Assembly (NCBI GenBank): GCA_964473525.1
Contig: CAYYPK010000068.1
Location: 1 to 25,824 of the forward strand
DNA from: GCA-2687025 sp964473525
Lineage (GTDB): Bacteria; Poribacteria; WGA-4E; GCA-2687025
DNA: 25,824 bases
Direction: 5' to 3'
Both the position numbers and the translations under genes were made by a program. The notes under the pieces are model-generated. The model was not told where the DNA came from. It made no database searches and saw only the letters and a list, made by a program, of their open reading frames with translations. The stretch's first letter is position 1. Every line of letters starts with the position of its first letter. Positions 24,284 to 25,824 of this stretch are shown here, in pieces.

Positions 24284-25566
24284 AGCTCTCGGTAGTACGT
24301 GTCGTTCAAGGACGTTCGTGCTGCAAGCACGATCCGCAACTGAGCTCCTGCATGCTGTGCGAGGAATTCGACTGTCGCGATGCTGCGGGTGTAGTCGTCG
24401 ATGATCACCGTTTGCGCTGTGTCAGATCGCAGGACTGTGTCGAGTTCGGAGATTGCATCATCGCCATGCTCGATTACCTCATACACTGCGTGGCCGCTCT
24501 CCTCCATACGGTATTTCAGCCCCTCGAGCACAGCGGTCTTGCCGTTGCCTAACTCTCCACAAACCACGATTGGTCCGGCCTCTGCGCGCAGCTGAGACAC
24601 GATCTGTCCCGTGACGGCGCGTTCCAGGAAGTATCGCCTTTGACCGTACAGGCTGTCGCGTGTGAGCGCGGGTACCGTTTCGCCAGTTAACAGGAGATCG
24701 AAGATCCGTTCGCCGGTCCACTCCGCCGACTGCGAGGGCACGGTGAACCTCCGGACTGCCGACTCGATCCGCGGAATCTCCGCAGGTGGCGTGTAGGACA
24801 CACGCTTGCGCTCCAAGATGGTCGCGAATTCATCCGTGCCCACCCGCTCGACTGTTCCGGCGTTAGCCAGTCGCCGCACCGTTGTGTCGTCTGCCTGGTT
24901 CCCTACGAAGAGGAACGTCTTCGCGGCGGCCTCTGGCTCGCTCCTCAGCAGCCGAGCGATATCGATGTCGGCCAGCGAATAACCAACAATGAAGACTGCT
25001 CGCGCGAGGCGCAGTTCCTGACGGAACCGGCTCATCCAAGGTGATGAGGAGATGCTCTCGGAGAGGTAACTTCCTTCCGTGAGTTTCAGTTCGTCTTGTA
25101 GGCATCCACGGGTCAGGCGCTCGATATAGCCATTCAAGTGGAGGCACCACGTCGCCCCGTCACGAGGCAGCTGACTGCGATCGTCACTCAGCACGATCGC
25201 GTCAATGGCTTTCCCCTCCTCCGAGGCTGCCCGCTCGACTACGCTATCGTAGTTCGTTGTGAAGATCGATCTCCACGGTACACTGGCGATCTGCCGCTGG
25301 GGAGCGGATACCGACGCCACGGTGAACTGCGATCTGAGAAGTTGGAGGAGGGCTGCCTCGCCCTTCACATCGATGTACTCATCTGCCGCGTGCTGGAGTT
25401 GGGTGCCCGCAGCCAGCCCTACTTCGCCCGACAGATGCCGACCTAGCTCCGCCCCCGTCATGAGGAAGTCCCCGGAGACATTACGCGCACTGCGAGAGAA
25501 CCCGGATCCCACGAACAGGATCGCCTGGCCGTTCAGCGCGTGTTCGAGAGCGCCATCAATGTCCAT
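24196..25566 (-). CDS. SIR2-like NAD-hydrolase plus STAND NTPase, N-terminal part (premature stop after frameshift)
   Basis: A predicted antiphage sensor-effector. The SIR2-like domain (about 1-235) has FVGSGFS (18-24), FTTNYD (102-107, Asn105) and the catalytic-type histidine in CLHLNGYI (His143). It ends with FIVGYSLADIDIARLL (192-207). In known bacterial SIR2 effectors the Asn and His cleave NAD+ (family knowledge). A P-loop NTPase follows: Walker A GELGNGKT (337-344), Walker B VIIDD (387-391), sensor-like LRIVLAARTS. From about residue 436 the frame drifts (STAPMNSMAGMWTG) to a stop at 24196, while the true continuation lies in the frame of 23153-24283. I chose the ATG at 25566 because GAGGA lies about 10 bases upstream and it gives the usual MDIDxALEHALNG start. 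TATACT (25660-25665, minus strand) is a possible -10. Confidence 0.82.
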   Translation of the reverse strand: MDIDGALEHALNGQAILFVGSGFSRSARNVSGDFLMTGAELGRHLSGEVGLAAGTQLQHAADEYIDVKGEAALLQLLRSQFTVASVSAPQRQIASVPWRSIFTTNYDSVVERAASEEGKAIDAIVLSDDRSQLPRDGATWCLHLNGYIERLTRGCLQDELKLTEGSYLSESISSSPWMSRFRQELRLARAVFIVGYSLADIDIARLLRSEPEAAAKTFLFVGNQADDTTVRRLANAGTVERVGTDEFATILERKRVSYTPPAEIPRIESAVRRFTVPSQSAEWTGERIFDLLLTGETVPALTRDSLYGQRRYFLERAVTGQIVSQLRAEAGPIVVCGELGNGKTAVLEGLKYRMEESGHAVYEVIEHGDDAISELDTVLRSDTAQTVIIDDYTRSIATVEFLAQHAGAQLRIVLAARTSLNDTYYRELCRMFAVRALLSTAPMNSMAGMWTGWSAR

Positions 25567-25824
25567 GCGCACAAATCCTCGCATACTCAGACGATCTGAG
25601 TCACGTGCCCCTGCGACCCATCTGCCCTGCCAGTTCCACGACGAGGCCTCGTGCTAGGGAGTATAACAGCAATCGACTGTGGCGCCACGGCTGGCCGCCA
25701 TGGCAGGCACACTGCACCGCTCGAAACGTCGGTCCTGGGCATGGGTAGTCGTACCGTAACCAGAGCTTCCCACGATGCCCAAGACTCGACGGTCCCGCCC
25801 GCATATCGGCCTATACCGGTATGG

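Noticed and set aside
25601..25804. Small minus-strand frame upstream of the SIR2 gene
   Set aside because: No ribosome binding site or recognisable motif; it covers the likely promoter region of the SIR2-STAND gene.
25813..25822. Palindrome ATACCGGTAT at the right edge
   Set aside because: Only ten bases and cut by the window end; too short to interpret.

Overview
The window is GC-rich bacterial DNA, probably a metagenome-assembled scaffold because it carries two runs of N (15482-15496 and 17826-17835). The gene content points to an uncultivated, mostly sponge- or marine-associated lineage. Candidatus Poribacteria is my best guess and related groups such as Latescibacterota are possible. 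The main evidence is a secreted protein ending in the NYPNPFNPETWIPF-type sorting/FlgD-like domain, together with a phytanoyl-CoA-type dioxygenase, a DUF1549/DUF1553 protein, a DUF1080 protein and a CBM9-DUF5916 outer-membrane protein. This assignment is inference; no rRNA or tRNA gene was recognised.

Layout. (1) 248-5016, minus strand: a tight five-gene operon, in transcription order a NPFNPET-type secreted protein, a secreted TPR protein, a Tsp3-containing M74 (MepA-like) peptidoglycan endopeptidase, a secreted beta-propeller protein and a membrane GT2 glycosyltransferase. It looks like a cell-envelope operon. The TPR gene seems to carry a one-base deletion near its 3' end. (2) 5238-6517, minus strand: a phytanoyl-CoA dioxygenase family protein and a small membrane-anchored zinc-ribbon protein. 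(3) 6853-14068, plus strand: six genes, most overlapping by 1-4 bases, for a nucleotide-sugar/glycan module: RmlD-like reductase, Gfo/Idh/MocA oxidoreductase, two DegT-type aminotransferases, a UDP-sugar epimerase/dehydratase and a CgeB-like glycosyltransferase with TPRs. A hairpin-bearing 152-base spacer interrupts it. (4) 14160-16596, minus strand: a HEAT-DUF1549-DUF1553 protein interrupted by the first N gap, divergent from a DUF1080 protein (16854-17579).

(5) 18180-20713, plus strand: the most unusual locus. A probable lipoprotein carries six SADxGEW motifs (four in a 45-base tandem array) and a C-terminal domain clearly related to animal-type DNase I. In that domain Glu39, Asp168, Asp251 and His252 (bovine numbering) are replaced, while the fold motifs and disulfide cysteines remain. 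It overlaps, through GTGA, a single-pass membrane protein of unknown family. I read this as a two-gene cell-surface system built around a catalytically dead DNase I. (6) 20908-23109: a secreted CBM9-DUF5916 protein. (7) 23153-25566, minus strand: a SIR2-STAND NTPase protein of the kind used in antiphage defence, split in two by an apparent single-base frameshift near 24250.

By eye, the sugar cluster and the DUF genes use strongly GC-ending codons. The envelope operon, the DNase I-like pair and the SIR2-STAND locus use a more mixed set, as expected for faster-evolving or accessory genes. No CRISPR array, insertion sequence, rRNA or tRNA was seen.
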